The translations under genes were made by a program, and so were the position numbers. Source: Marinobacter subterrani (GTDB lineage Bacteria > Pseudomonadota > Gammaproteobacteria > Pseudomonadales > Oleiphilaceae). From it: DNA of 64,000 bases. The notes beneath the pieces are model-generated. The model did not search any database. It was not told the DNA's origin and saw only the letters and a program-made list of their open reading frames with translations. The first letter of the stretch is position 1. Each line of letters starts with the position of its first letter. The stretch covers positions 1,426,001 through 1,490,000 of the forward strand of contig NZ_LFBU01000001.1 in assembly GCF_001045555.1 (NCBI RefSeq). Direction: 5' to 3'. Shown here in pieces: positions 49,943 through 60,078 of the stretch.

Positions 49943-51547
49943 ATGCCACAGTCCTACGAATACGATGTTCTCATTATCGGCAGTGGCGCTGCCGGCCTGA
50001 CCGTTGCCCTCAATCTGCCAGAGCACCTGAAAGTGTGCGTGGTCAGCAAGGCCGACATCAGCAGCGGTGCCACCCTCTGGGCCCAGGGCGGGATCGCCGC
50101 GGTTCTGGATGATCAGGACTCCACGGAAGATCACATCACCGACACCCTGAATGCCGGCGCAGGCCTGTGCCATGAGGATGCGGTCCGGTTCACGGTGGAG
50201 CACGCCCGGGAAAGCATAGACTGGCTGATTGATTCCGGTGTCGACTTTACCCGTGACCAGGATGCCCAGTATCACCTGACCCGCGAAGGTGGCCATAGCC
50301 ACCGGCGGATTATTCACGCCGCCGATGCCACCGGTCATGCGGTCTCAACTACCCTTACGTCCCAGGCCAGTGCCAGGCCCAACATTGAACTGCTATCCGG
50401 CCGGGTGGCGGTGGATCTGATCACCAACCGGAAACTGTCCCTGCCGGGAAACCGCTGTGTCGGCGCCTATATCCTGAACCTGGAGGACAACCACGTGGAG
50501 TTGTTCCGCGCCAGGTTCACCGTTATTGCCACCGGCGGCGCCTCCAAGGCCTACCGCTACACGACCAACCCCGATGGCGCCTCCGGAGACGGGATCGCCA
50601 TGGCGTGGCGCGCCGGCTGCCGGGTGGCGAACATGGAGTTCAACCAGTTCCACCCGACCTGCCTGTACCATCCCCACGCCAAGTCCTTTCTGATCACCGA
50701 AGCCGTGCGCGGTGAGGGTGGCTTGCTGAAACTGCCCGATGGCAGCCGGTTCATGGATCGCTTTGACGGCCGCGGCGAACTGGCCCCGCGGGATATTGTT
50801 GCCCGGGCCATTGACCATGAGATGAAGCGGCTGGGTGCAGATCATCTGTACCTGGACATCAGCCATAAACCGGCGGACTTTGTTAAACACCATTTCCCGA
50901 CCATTTACGAGAAGTGCCTGGGCTTTGGCATTGATATCACCAGAGAGCCCATTCCGGTGGTCCCGGCTGCCCACTACACCTGCGGTGGCATTGTCAGTGA
51001 CGAACGCGCCAGAACTGATATCAACCAGCTTTACGTAGTGGGCGAGGCGGCCTTCACCGGCCTTCACGGAGCCAATCGCATGGCCAGCAACTCGCTGCTC
51101 GAGTGCCTGGTTTACGGCCGGGCCGCGGCGGCCGACATTACCCGCCGTGAATCCGATATCCCGCCGTCCCCGGAAGCCCCGGACTGGGATGAGAGCCAGG
51201 TTCGCGATTCCGATGAAGACGTGGTTATCTCGCACAACTGGGACGAACTGCGACACTTCATGTGGGACTACGTAGGCATTGTGCGCACCACCAAACGACT
51301 GCAACGTGCCAAACATCGGGTCGACCTGCTGTCAGCGGAAATCGGTGAGTTCTACAACAATTACCGGGTTACCAATGACCTGCTTGAACTGCGGAACCTG
51401 GTGACCGTCTCCGACCTGATCATCTGCTCGGCGCTCCAGCGCCGGGAAAGCCGCGGACTGCACTACACGCTGGATTATCCGGGACTGCTCCATGAGGCCC
51501 GTGATACCGTGCTGGTTCCCACGACCTACCGCACCCTGTCGCCGTAA
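49943..51547 (+). CDS. nadB: L-aspartate oxidase
   Basis: The 534-residue FAD enzyme oxidises L-aspartate to iminoaspartate, first step of NAD synthesis. The dinucleotide-binding IIGSGAAGL, the [11 protein letters not shown] flavin motif and the catalytic HPTCLY and HYTCGG segments are present. I prefer the ATG at 49943; the frame also offers 49922. It is divergent from algU, as in Pseudomonas. Confidence 0.94.
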   Translation: MPQSYEYDVLIIGSGAAGLTVALNLPEHLKVCVVSKADISSGATLWAQGGIAAVLDDQDSTEDHITDTLNAGAGLCHEDAVRFTVEHARESIDWLIDSGVDFTRDQDAQYHLTREGGHSHRRIIHAADATGHAVSTTLTSQASARPNIELLSGRVAVDLITNRKLSLPGNRCVGAYILNLEDNHVELFRARFTVIATGGASKAYRYTTNPDGASGDGIAMAWRAGCRVANMEFNQFHPTCLYHPHAKSFLITEAVRGEGGLLKLPDGSRFMDRFDGRGELAPRDIVARAIDHEMKRLGADHLYLDISHKPADFVKHHFPTIYEKCLGFGIDITREPIPVVPAAHYTCGGIVSDERARTDINQLYVVGEAAFTGLHGANRMASNSLLECLVYGRAAAADITRRESDIPPSPEAPDWDESQVRDSDEDVVISHNWDELRHFMWDYVGIVRTTKRLQRAKHRVDLLSAEIGEFYNNYRVTNDLLELRNLVTVSDLIICSALQRRESRGLHYTLDYPGLLHEARDTVLVPTTYRTLSP

Positions 51548-51587
51548 ACCTGCACGGCCCCAAACACTCTATTCAATGGTAATGACT

Positions 51588-51860
51588 ATGTCCGAGACCC
51601 CCGCAACATCCGATAAAACAGAGTACAACCGCCTGTGGTGGCACAGCCGTCGCGGCATGCTGGAGCTCGACAACCTGCTGATCCCGTTCGTGGAAGAAGC
51701 CTACCGGGACCTGAACGCCGACGACCAGGCCCGCTACAAAAAGCTCCTCAGTTGCGAAGACAATGACATGTTCGAGTGGTTCATGCAGCGCAGCCGCCCG
51801 CAAGATGCAGACCTGCAACGGATAGTTGATCTGATCCTCAATCGTGTCCAACCGGATTGA
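51588..51860 (+). CDS. sdhE: FAD assembly factor SdhE
   Basis: The 90-residue protein helps attach FAD to succinate dehydrogenase. The [11 protein letters not shown] segment with the RGxxE motif and [10 protein letters not shown] are family marks. The ribosome site is weak and the ATGs at 51576 and 51582 are alternatives. The ygfX start overlaps its 3' end by 17 bp. Confidence 0.93.
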   Translation: MSETPATSDKTEYNRLWWHSRRGMLELDNLLIPFVEEAYRDLNADDQARYKKLLSCEDNDMFEWFMQRSRPQDADLQRIVDLILNRVQPD

Positions 51861-52308
51861 GCTGACACTCTCACCCTGCCGGCTGGTCGGGGTTCTGGCC
51901 ATTCTACCCTGGCTGGCGCTGGTGGTTTTCCTGGTGGTTGCAGCGCTGGCCGGCAAAGCCTGGCTGCTGGCAGCCATTCCGGTCGCCGCAATGGGTGGCC
52001 TGCTGCAATACCGGCGCAATGGCCTGCTCAAGGGCCGTCGGGCCATCAGCGACCTGCTTGTGCAGCAGGATCAGCTGTACGCGGTAACCTCAGACAAGCG
52101 GCGGATCCCGGTCTCTGCGTCGGCGGAAAGCCGGCTCTGGTCTGGGCTGGCGCTCTTGAAACTTCGCCCTGAAGGCACCAGATACTGGCCATACACGCTC
52201 ATCCTTCTGACATCGTCTGCCGGCAGGCCCGGCAATGTTACTGATGAGGAATTCCGACGCCTGCGAATGTGGCTCAGACTGGGCCGTTCCGGGCTACCGT
52301 CCAAATGA
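51844..52308 (+). CDS. ygfX: YgfX (CptA)-type membrane protein
   Basis: The 154-residue protein has two membrane helices near the N-terminus (about 14-35 and 38-55) and a cytoplasmic C-terminus. It is next to sdhE in many gammaproteobacteria, where the pair is annotated CptAB; in E. coli YgfX was linked to cell-division/cytoskeletal effects. The start is a GTG inside the sdhE end. Confidence 0.75.
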   Translation: MSNRIELTLSPCRLVGVLAILPWLALVVFLVVAALAGKAWLLAAIPVAAMGGLLQYRRNGLLKGRRAISDLLVQQDQLYAVTSDKRRIPVSASAESRLWSGLALLKLRPEGTRYWPYTLILLTSSAGRPGNVTDEEFRRLRMWLRLGRSGLPSK

Positions 52309-52329
52309 TGTACCGATCCGGAGCATTCC

Positions 52330-53325
52330 ATGGCTGACCCAGACAAGCCTGTAGCAATCGTTGCAGACTTTCCGCTGCCCGGTAATGGCTGGGCGATCCT
52401 GAACGACCGGGTGATAGTCCGTATCAGCGGCCCGGGCACCGACAAGTTTCTCCAGGGCCAGTTCAGCCAGAACCTGAGCGAAGTCACCTCGGACCGCTCG
52501 CCCAGGGCCGCAGCGTCCACGCCCAAGGGCCGGGCCTACTGCCTGACACGCATGATCAGGGATGGCGACGATATCCTGATGGAACTCCCCGCCGCCCTGG
52601 CTGAGGATACTCTCGCCCATTTGCGCAAATACCTGATGCTGTTCCGGGGCACCTCAATGGAGGTGGATCCGCAAGTGAGCCTTATCGGCCTTCTCGGAGA
52701 GGAAGCCGCCCGGGCGCTCGCGGGAGCGCCCATGGACACACTGAAAGACCCCGGGGATTCGCTCGCACTGGCTGCCGGATTCCTGGTGAGAGCAGAGCCG
52801 ACTGCCGAGGGTACGCCCCGTTTCGAATTCTGGCAGACGTCGGGGAATGAGGCCGGCCTCGAGACCGCAACTCAGTTGCCGGCCGCAGACTGGTACGCCT
52901 CCGAGATAGCTGCCGGCGTGGCATCCCTCACGGCCGCCACGCAGGCGTCCTTCGTACCCCAGATGTTGAACTGGCAACACCTGGGTGGGGTTCACTTCAG
53001 GAAAGGCTGTTACACCGGTCAGGAAGTGATTGCCCGGATGCACTTTCTCGGCCAACTGAAAAAGAGCCTGTTCCGGTTCCGGATTGAGCAAGCCGGGCCA
53101 GTCCCCGCACCCGGCAGCGCGTTACTGGCCGGCGATCGTTCGGTTGGTGAGGTCGTCAACGCCGTCGAATTTCGCGACGGCCGCTGTGAACTGCTGGCCG
53201 TGGTCCGCCATGATGCGGCCAAAGAAAGCCTCCGTCCGGAGGGGCAGCCCGACACTGTCCTTGTGCCAATGCCCCTGCCCTACACAGTACCCGAGAGGGA
53301 AAAAAGCCCACAATCAGATACATAA
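52330..53325 (+). CDS. ygfZ: Folate-binding Fe-S/tRNA modification protein YgfZ
   Basis: The 331-residue protein is a tetrahydrofolate-binding GcvT relative that supports Fe-S enzymes such as MiaB. The signature KGCYTGQEV holds the key cysteine. The ATG at 52330 follows GGAG. It follows ygfX after 21 bp. Confidence 0.93.
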   Translation: MADPDKPVAIVADFPLPGNGWAILNDRVIVRISGPGTDKFLQGQFSQNLSEVTSDRSPRAAASTPKGRAYCLTRMIRDGDDILMELPAALAEDTLAHLRKYLMLFRGTSMEVDPQVSLIGLLGEEAARALAGAPMDTLKDPGDSLALAAGFLVRAEPTAEGTPRFEFWQTSGNEAGLETATQLPAADWYASEIAAGVASLTAATQASFVPQMLNWQHLGGVHFRKGCYTGQEVIARMHFLGQLKKSLFRFRIEQAGPVPAPGSALLAGDRSVGEVVNAVEFRDGRCELLAVVRHDAAKESLRPEGQPDTVLVPMPLPYTVPEREKSPQSDT

Positions 53326-53450
53326 GTTGACAGGCAAATGCCGAAGAATTTGCTATTTTGCTATGCAGTAGCTCATATATTTGATTTTCTTGGGTAACCG
53401 CCAAGCTTTGTAACGGGTATCCGGAACCAACACGTGGACCATGACTGACC

Positions 53451-54284
53451 ATGTCGAATATTGTTGAAACCATTAAAGTCGACCTGAATGCCGCCATCGA
53501 AAATGACAAGCTGGTGCTTCCCACGCTTCCGGAAGTCGCCCTGCAGGTGCGGGACATCGCACAGTCTGAAGATTCGGCGATTGTCGACCTGGTGAAGGTG
53601 ATCAGTAATGACACCGCGCTTTCCGCCCGCATTATCCGGGTGTGCAACAGCCCACTGTTCCGTGGCAGCCGTGCGATAGAGAATCTCAACATGGCGGTGA
53701 GTCGCCTCGGCATGGCCTACACCAGTAACCTGGCAATGGGCCTGGCAATGGAGCAGATGTTCCAGGCCACCTCAGACATGATTGACAAGCGGATGCGCGC
53801 CACCTGGCAGACCAGCACCGAAGTTGCGGGTGTGTGCCATGTGCTGGCCCAGCACTACACCAAGCTCAAGCCGGATCAGGCGACTCTGGCAGGCCTGGTT
53901 CACTTGATTGGTGTTCTGCCGATTCTGCGTTATGTGGAGGACCAGGACATCCAGATCAGCAGCATCATGCTGGACAATGTCATTGAAGAGCTGCACCCGA
54001 AGATCGGGGCAACCATCCTCAAGAAATGGGATTTTCCGGCGGATCTCCAGAATGTGCCGCTGGAATACGCCAACTTTGATCGTGAGGTCCCATCAGCGGA
54101 TTATGCGGATCTGGTGATGATTGCGAATCTGCAACTGGTTGCCGGCTCGGAGCATCCGTGGACCGAGATGGACTGGACGAAGATTTCGGCCTTTGATCGT
54201 CTTGGGCTGGATCCGAATATCGACATGAGCGAGGAAGAGGATCTGAACGCCCAGATGGAAGCGGCGATGGCACTGCTTAAGTAA
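53451..54284 (+). CDS. HDOD domain protein
   Basis: The 277-residue protein is essentially a single HDOD domain (about 15-215; LPTLPEVALQV, ISNDTALSARIIRVCNSP, LAGLVHLIGVLPIL) with an acidic C-terminal tail (EEEDLNAQ). No output domain is attached, so it is likely an adaptor in signalling. It stands 125 bp after ygfZ and is the third HDOD gene in the window. Convergent with ung across a structured repeat. Confidence 0.87.
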   Translation: MSNIVETIKVDLNAAIENDKLVLPTLPEVALQVRDIAQSEDSAIVDLVKVISNDTALSARIIRVCNSPLFRGSRAIENLNMAVSRLGMAYTSNLAMGLAMEQMFQATSDMIDKRMRATWQTSTEVAGVCHVLAQHYTKLKPDQATLAGLVHLIGVLPILRYVEDQDIQISSIMLDNVIEELHPKIGATILKKWDFPADLQNVPLEYANFDREVPSADYADLVMIANLQLVAGSEHPWTEMDWTKISAFDRLGLDPNIDMSEEEDLNAQMEAAMALLK

Positions 54285-54331
54285 TACCCGCCCCGGCCCC
54301 TTGGCCCCTCACTTTTGGGGGCTGGCGCGGA

Positions 54332-54406
54332 GGTGGTCAGTCTTTCCCTCGGGAAAAGAACTCGCTTCGCTCAGACAGCTTTTCCTGTCGGGAAAGACTG
54401 ACCACC
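54332..54406. repeat. Structured intergenic repeat, copy A
   Basis: Outer arms of 16 bp (54332-54347/54391-54406) and an inner stem GGAAAAG/CTTTTCC (54352-54358/54379-54385) enclose a 20-nt loop beginning AACTCGCTTCGCTCAGACA. Copies B and C share the loop but have different stems. It lies between the convergent HDOD and ung genes. Confidence 0.85.
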
Positions 54407-54459
54407 CCCACACCGATCCTGGCTCTGAGGCGCCCCCTGCCTTTTCATACCGGCCAGCT

Positions 54460-55206
54460 TCAGGCCTTTTGGGATACCTTTCCATACCGGTCAAGCAGCG
54501 CTTCTTTTGACGGCAGTTCCCAGTTAACCGTGGGCTTTCCCTGCTGCAGTAACCAGTCGTTCGCTTTTGAAAAGTGCTTGCACCCGAAGAAGCCCCGGTA
54601 AGCGCTCAATGGCGAGGGGTGGGGGCCGTCGAGGACCAGGTGCTTGGAGCGGTCGATGTGCTGGCCTTTCTTTTTGGCGTAGCTGCCCCAGAGCAGGAAT
54701 ACCACGCCTTCCCGTTCGCGATTGATGGTTTCGATGACCTTGTCGGTGAAGGTTTCCCAGCCTTTGCCCTGGTGGGCGCCGGCCTGGCCCTGGACGACGG
54801 TGAGGACGCTGTTGAGCAGCAACACGCCCTGTTCGGCCCAGGGTTGCAGGCAGCCGTGGTCCGGTGGGGCGATGCCCAGGTCGTCCTGGATTTCCTTGAA
54901 GATGTTCACCAGCGAGGGTGGAACGGCCACGTTCGGGCGCACGGAGAAGCACAGGCCGTGGGCCTGGCCGGGGCCGTGGTAGGGGTCTTGCCCGAGAATG
55001 ACCACCCTCACGTTATCCAGCGGCGTGCTGTTGAGGGCGTTGAAGCAGTGATGACTGGCCGGGAACAGGACTTTGCCGGCCTGCTCCTCGGCGGCCAGGA
55101 ATTCCGCCAGGCTCTGCATGTAGGGCTGGCGGAATTCTTCCGAGAGATGTTTGTGCCAGCCCCGGTCGGGCCTGAGCTGGTTGGCCAGTACCTCAACCGG
55201 GTGCAT
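54460..55206 (-). CDS. ung: Uracil-DNA glycosylase
   Basis: The 248-residue enzyme removes uracil from DNA. The catalytic Asp74 in GQDPYHG and the HPSPLSAYRGF minor-groove loop are present; length is slightly above E. coli Ung (229). It follows lysS after 3 bp and probably shares its transcript. Confidence 0.96.
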   Translation of the reverse strand: MHPVEVLANQLRPDRGWHKHLSEEFRQPYMQSLAEFLAAEEQAGKVLFPASHHCFNALNSTPLDNVRVVILGQDPYHGPGQAHGLCFSVRPNVAVPPSLVNIFKEIQDDLGIAPPDHGCLQPWAEQGVLLLNSVLTVVQGQAGAHQGKGWETFTDKVIETINREREGVVFLLWGSYAKKKGQHIDRSKHLVLDGPHPSPLSAYRGFFGCKHFSKANDWLLQQGKPTVNWELPSKEALLDRYGKVSQKA

Positions 55207-55209
55207 GGA

Positions 55210-56745
55210 TCAGGCCTCGTCTTTCCGGCCGTCGGGTTTGTGCTCCGGGCGCATGGCCGGGAACAGGATGACGTCTCTAATTGACGCTGAGTTGGTCAGC
55301 AGCATGGCCAGCCGATCGATTCCGATGCCTTCACCGGCGGTGGGCGGCAGGCCGTATTCCAGGGCCATCACGTAGTCTTCGTCGTAGAACATGGCCTCGT
55401 CGTCACCGGCGTCTTTCTCGGCAACCTGGGCCTGGAAGCGCTCTGCCTGGTCTTCGGCGTCGTTCAGCTCGGAGAAGCCGTTGGCGATCTCGCGACCGCC
55501 CACGAAGAACTCGAAGCGTTCGGTAACGAACGGGTTGCTGTCCTTGCAGCGGGCCAGGGGCGACACTTCTTTCGGGTATTCGGTGATAAACGTAGGCTGC
55601 ATCAGGCGGTGCTCGGCCGTCGCCTCGAAGATCTCGATCTGGACCTTGCCCAGGCCCCAGCCATCCTTCAAGTGGATACCCAGATCTTTTGCAACCTGGC
55701 GGGCACTGGCGTCGTCCGTAAGCTGTGCAGGCTTGATGTCCGGGTTGTAGCGCAGGATGGCGTCGACCACGGTCAGGCGCTCGAAGGTCTTGCCGAAATC
55801 GTATTCGACGGTTTCTTCGCTGCCATCCGCCAGGGTGCGTGTATTCACAACCGTGGTGCTGCCCAGTACTTTCTGCGTGATGGTGCGCAGCATGTCTTCG
55901 GTCAGATCCATCAGGTCGTTGTAATCCGCGTAGGCCTGGTAGAACTCGACCATGGTGAATTCCGGATTGTGACGGGTCGAAAGCCCCTCGTTGCGGAAAT
56001 TCCGGTTGATTTCGAACACCCGCTCAAAGCCACCCACTACAAGGCGCTTGAGGAACAGTTCCGGTGCAATGCGCAGGTACATGTCGATGCCCAGGGCATT
56101 GTGATGGGTCACGAACGGCCGCGCAGTCGCGCCGCCGGGGATCACCTGCAGCATCGGGGTTTCCACTTCCATGAAGTCCCGGTCGGTGAAGTACTGGCGC
56201 ATGGCACTGATGATTTTCGAGCGGGCATAGAATACCCGGCGGCTGTCCTCGTTGACCATCAGGTCCACATAGCGGTGCCGGTAGCGGGCTTCGGTATCGG
56301 TCAGGCCCTTGTGCTTTTCCGGGAGCGGGCGCAGTGACTTGGTGAGCATCACGTACTCATCCATGGTTACATACAGATCGCCCTTCCCGGACTTGGACAG
56401 TGTGCCGCGGACCCCCACGATGTCACCCAGATCCCAGTGTTTGGTGTCTTTCTGGACATCCTTGGACGCGTATATCTGGATCCGGCCGGTCATGTCCTGA
56501 ACCACCTTGAATGCCTTGCGATCGAGCATCATGCGGCCAGCAATCGCCACCTGGATACCCATGTCGGCCAGCTCTTCCTTGCTCTTGTCACCGTATTTCG
56601 CCTGCAATTCGGCGGCGGTGGCGTCACGACGGAAGTCGTTCGGGAAGGCGCTGCCCTGCTCGCGCATTTCTGACAGCTTGGCGCGACGCTCGGCAATCAG
56701 CTTGTTGTCGTCATGCTGTGCGGCATTCTGAGTTTGATCAGTCAT
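55210..56745 (-). CDS. lysS: Lysyl-tRNA synthetase (class II)
   Basis: The 511-residue enzyme charges tRNA-Lys. Motif 2 ([15 protein letters not shown]) and motif 3 ([13 protein letters not shown]) mark the class II catalytic core, with an N-terminal OB anticodon-binding domain (IAGRMM, IQIYASK). It follows prfB after 53 bp. Confidence 0.97.
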   Translation of the reverse strand: MTDQTQNAAQHDDNKLIAERRAKLSEMREQGSAFPNDFRRDATAAELQAKYGDKSKEELADMGIQVAIAGRMMLDRKAFKVVQDMTGRIQIYASKDVQKDTKHWDLGDIVGVRGTLSKSGKGDLYVTMDEYVMLTKSLRPLPEKHKGLTDTEARYRHRYVDLMVNEDSRRVFYARSKIISAMRQYFTDRDFMEVETPMLQVIPGGATARPFVTHHNALGIDMYLRIAPELFLKRLVVGGFERVFEINRNFRNEGLSTRHNPEFTMVEFYQAYADYNDLMDLTEDMLRTITQKVLGSTTVVNTRTLADGSEETVEYDFGKTFERLTVVDAILRYNPDIKPAQLTDDASARQVAKDLGIHLKDGWGLGKVQIEIFEATAEHRLMQPTFITEYPKEVSPLARCKDSNPFVTERFEFFVGGREIANGFSELNDAEDQAERFQAQVAEKDAGDDEAMFYDEDYVMALEYGLPPTAGEGIGIDRLAMLLTNSASIRDVILFPAMRPEHKPDGRKDEA

Positions 56746-56798
56746 TTTGGCTCACTAGAAATCGGGGGTTGTCCGGGTTAGCGTGGCGAAGGCGCTGG

Positions 56799-57894
56799 TT
56801 ACAGCGCCATCTTCAGGCTGGCTTCGATGAACTTGTCAATGTCACCGTCCAGCACCGACTGGGTGTTGCTGGTTTCCACCTTGGTGCGCAGATCCTTGAT
56901 ACGGCTGTCATCCAGCACGTAGGAGCGGATCTGACTGCCCCAGCCGATGTCGGCCTTGGCATCCTCGGCCTTCTGTTTCTCGGCGTTACGCTCCTGCATC
57001 TCACGCTCAAACAGCTTCGCCTTCAGCTGTTTCATGGCCTGGTCCTTGTTCTGGTGCTGGCTTCGGCCAGCCTGACAGGCCACAACAATACCCGTGGGAT
57101 TGTGAGTCAGACGCACCGCAGATTCGGTCCGGTTAACATGCTGACCGCCAGCGCCGGAGGCACGGTAGACATCCACCCGCAGATCCGCCGGATTGATTTC
57201 AATCTCGAAGCTGTCGTCCACTTCCGGCGATACGAACACCGAGGAGAATGACGTATGGCGGCGATTGCCGGAATCGAACGGCGATTTACGCACCAGGCGG
57301 TGAACGCCGGTTTCCGTCCGCAGCCAGCCATAGGCGTAGTCGCCCTGGATGTGAATGGTGGCACTCTTGATGCCGGCCACTTCGCCTTCCATCAGCTCGA
57401 CAATCTCGGCCTTGAAACCACGGCGCTCGGCCCAGCGCAGATACATGCGCAGGAGCATGTTGGCCCAGTCCTGGGCTTCGGTGCCGCCGGAGCCGGCCTG
57501 GATGTCCAGGTAGGCATTGTTGGCGTCCATTTCGCCGGAGAACATGCGGCGGAATTCGAGCTTCTCGAGCTCTTTATCCAGGCTTTCCAGGTCGGATTCG
57601 ATCTCGGCGACCGTGCCTTCATCCTCTTCTTCCGCGGCAATATCCAGCAGACCTTCGGCGTCTTCCAGCCCGGAGGTGAGGTTGTCGATCGTTTTGACGA
57701 TCAGCTCGAGGTCGGCCCGCTCTTTGCCCAGGGCCTGGGCCCTATCCGGATCATCCCAGACCGTGGGCTGTTCCAGTTCCCGCTCTACTTCGACCAGTCG
57801 TTCGCTACGCTGATCGTAGTCAAAGATACCCCCTGAGCGCTTCGGTGCGCTCACGAAGCTCTTTAATCTTCGTCACAATGGGATTGATTTCCAT
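56799..57894 (-). CDS. prfB: Peptide chain release factor 2, programmed +1 frameshift
   Basis: RF2 (364 residues when joined) reads UGA and UAA stops. Translation starts at the ATG at 57894; after 24 codons CTT is followed by TGA (57822-57820), preceded by the SD-like AGGGGG. Shifting +1 at CTT-T gives GAC and continues from 57821 to 56799, so the two parts are 57823-57894 and 56799-57821. This is the conserved prfB autoregulatory site. The SPF anticodon-like motif (RKSPFDSG) and the GGQ motif (GAGGQHVN) are intact. lysS follows, as in E. coli. Confidence 0.96.
57820..57834 (-). promoter_or_regulatory. prfB programmed frameshift site
   Basis: On the minus strand AGGGGGTATCTTTGA combines an internal Shine-Dalgarno-like AGGGGG, a slippery CTT and an in-frame TGA followed by C, matching the known RF2 autoregulation signal. 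Confidence 0.95.
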
Positions 57895-58033
57895 GAAACC
57901 CTTACTCGCTCTTGAAAATGGAGAGTAAAAACAGAGGCGGGATTCTACCGGAAATCCTTCCGTAAATCAGCCTGCGGGTTTCCGCAGCGGGCTAGTCCTG
58001 ACTGTGACTTATGAGCTTGCTGGGCTGGGGGCT

Positions 58034-58127
58034 GGCTACGCGGAGGGGAGCACTTTTCTTTCGTAAAAAGAACTCGCTTCGCTCAGACACCTTTTTACTG
58101 CAGAAAAGTGCTCCCCACCACGTAGCC
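58034..58127. repeat. Structured intergenic repeat, copy B
   Basis: Outer arms GGCTACG/CGTAGCC (58034-58040/58121-58127) and a 15-bp stem (58045-58059/58102-58116), then an inner stem GTAAAAAG/CTTTTTAC (58063-58070/58091-58098), enclose the shared 20-nt loop. Stem sequences differ from copies A and C but remain paired. Confidence 0.85.
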
Positions 58128-58225
58128 GAGAGACCTCTCTGCTGGCCGCCACGACAGGTGGGCTGGAATGCACACGCGGCGTTACCTATTGCCCTCTTTC
58201 TCAACATAGCCTGATCGGCCGGGGG

Positions 58226-58301
58226 CCGGGGGTGCTTTTTCTGCCGGGAAAAGGTGTCTGAGCGCAGCGAGTTCTTTTCCCAGAAGAAAAAGCACCCCCG
58301 G
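58226..58301. repeat. Structured intergenic repeat, copy C (opposite orientation)
   Basis: A 17-bp outer stem (58226-58242/58285-58301) and an inner stem GGGAAAAG/CTTTTCCC (58246-58253/58274-58281) enclose a 20-nt loop that on the minus strand begins AACTCGCTGCGCTCAGACA, one base different from A and B. It lies 37 bp after the recJ stop. Confidence 0.85.
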
Positions 58302-58338
58302 CTCGCGGCCAGCCACCAGGACTAGCCGGCCCAAGGAA

Positions 58339-60072
58339 TTAAGAGAGCGGCTCCAGGTAATCCACAAGCAACTGCAGATTGGTCCGGCCACGGAAGGTAT
58401 TGGCATCCGGCTTGTAAACCACCCGGGCCCCGGTGCGGGTGTAATCAGGCACTTCCGGACCGGTGTTGAAGGCTATGCCGTCGATAATTCCGCCGCCTTC
58501 GACCGGTTGAAGAACCAGTTTAAGATGGTTCTCGCCGACAATTCGCTGGCTCACCACACGGAACTCACCGTCGAACAGCGGCTCAGGGAAATGCTGCCCC
58601 CAGGGCCCGGCCCGTTTGAGCAGCGCAGCGGTATCGAGGGAAAGCTCGTTTGGTCCCAGGGGCCCGTCGGTGGTGATCGCGGCTTCCAGATCTTCGGCCG
58701 ACAAAGTGTCGCGAACGGCGCGATCGAAAGCCTCGGAGAAGGCATCCAGATCGGCTTTGGCGAGGGTCATGCCCGCCGCCATGGCGTGGCCACCGAATTT
58801 CTTCATCATGCCAGGATGCCGGGCATCGACCACGGCCAGCACATCCCGGATATGCAAGCCAGGGATGGAACGGGCGGAACCCTTGATGTCTTCGCCGTTG
58901 TCGTCGGGGGCAAAGGCGATGGTCGGCCTGTGGGTCTGCTCTCGAATCCTGGCAGCAAGGATACCGATGACCCCCTGATGCCAGTCGGGATCAAACAGGG
59001 CCAGACCCCAGGGCAGGCCGTCAAGGTCCAGCGACATGGAGGCCAGCAAATCCTGTGCCTGGGCTTTCATGTCTTTTTCGATGGTCCGGCGTTCCCGGTT
59101 GAAGGTATCCAGTTCCCGGGCCAGACGGCGGGCTTCGTCCGGGCTGTCGGCCAGCAGGCAGGCTATACCGATACTCATGTCATCCAGGCGACCGGCCGCA
59201 TTCAGCCGGGGACCAACGACAAACCCGAGGTCAGTTGAGCTGATGGCGGCATGATCCCGGCCAGCGACTTCCAACAGCGCAAGGATACCGGGGCGGGCCT
59301 CGCCCTGGCGGATTCGGCGCAGGCCCTGCTCTACGAAGATCCGGTTGTTGTGGTCCAGCGGTACGACATCGGCGACGGTTCCCAGTGCCACCAGGTCGAG
59401 CAGACTGCCCAGATTCGGTTCCGGATTAGGCAGGCGGCTGGTTTCCCGAAGCCGCTTGCGCAAGGCCGTGAGGACGTAAAACATGACGCCAACGCCGGCG
59501 GCATTCTTGCTCAGAAAGGGACAACCCGGCTGATTGGGGTTAACGATGGCATCGGCATCCGGCAGTTCTTCACCTGCCAGGTGGTGATCCGTCACTACCA
59601 CTTTCACACCGAGCTCTTTGGCGGCCCTGACGCCTTCAATGGCGGATATGCCATTATCGACAGTGACCATCAGGTCCGGGAGCTGCCCCTCGTCACGCAG
59701 GCGCTCAATGATTCCCGGAGTCAGGCCGTAACCGTCGGCAAACCGGCTGGGCACGCGAAAATCGATACTTTGCAAACCAAGCATCGAAAGGCCAAGCATG
59801 GCCACTACGGTACTGGTGGCGCCATCGGCGTCAAAGTCACCCAGCACCAGAACCCGCTGCTGCCGGTCAATGGCCTCGGCAAGCAGTTCTACGGCGCGAT
59901 CAATGCCACGCAGGGACAGCGGCGAAGCCAGGTGTTTGAGGGTATAACTCAGTTGCTCATCGGAGGTGACGCCACGGGCGGCGTAGAGGCGACGCAGCAA
60001 GGAAGGCAGGTTGTGCCCCCAGTCCGGGTTGGTTTGGGGCTGGGGGCGACGCAGGATCTTTTTTGGCGTCAT
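58339..60072 (-). CDS. recJ: Single-stranded-DNA-specific 5'-3' exonuclease RecJ
   Basis: The 577-residue exonuclease works in recombination and mismatch repair. The DHH-family motifs GDFDADGATS, TVDNGIS and VTDHH are visible, plus the DHHA1-type FGGHAMAAG segment. Length matches E. coli RecJ (577). It follows thrC after 6 bp. Confidence 0.96.
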   Translation of the reverse strand: MTPKKILRRPQPQTNPDWGHNLPSLLRRLYAARGVTSDEQLSYTLKHLASPLSLRGIDRAVELLAEAIDRQQRVLVLGDFDADGATSTVVAMLGLSMLGLQSIDFRVPSRFADGYGLTPGIIERLRDEGQLPDLMVTVDNGISAIEGVRAAKELGVKVVVTDHHLAGEELPDADAIVNPNQPGCPFLSKNAAGVGVMFYVLTALRKRLRETSRLPNPEPNLGSLLDLVALGTVADVVPLDHNNRIFVEQGLRRIRQGEARPGILALLEVAGRDHAAISSTDLGFVVGPRLNAAGRLDDMSIGIACLLADSPDEARRLARELDTFNRERRTIEKDMKAQAQDLLASMSLDLDGLPWGLALFDPDWHQGVIGILAARIREQTHRPTIAFAPDDNGEDIKGSARSIPGLHIRDVLAVVDARHPGMMKKFGGHAMAAGMTLAKADLDAFSEAFDRAVRDTLSAEDLEAAITTDGPLGPNELSLDTAALLKRAGPWGQHFPEPLFDGEFRVVSQRIVGENHLKLVLQPVEGGGIIDGIAFNTGPEVPDYTRTGARVVYKPDANTFRGRTNLQLLVDYLEPLS

Positions 60073-60078
60073 ACCGGA

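Larger units (their letters stand above)
57895..58338. other. 444-bp non-coding gap between recJ and prfB
   Basis: No gene is supported here. It holds repeat copies B and C (described separately). The stretch 57895-58033 has a short CTGCGG/CCGCAG hairpin near 57972-57987 but no convincing promoter; 58128-58225 and 58302-58338 show nothing I can name. Confidence 0.7.

Noticed and set aside
54332..58301. CRISPR array
   Set aside because: Only three scattered copies, each an individual hairpin with unlike stems, no regular spacers and no cas genes.
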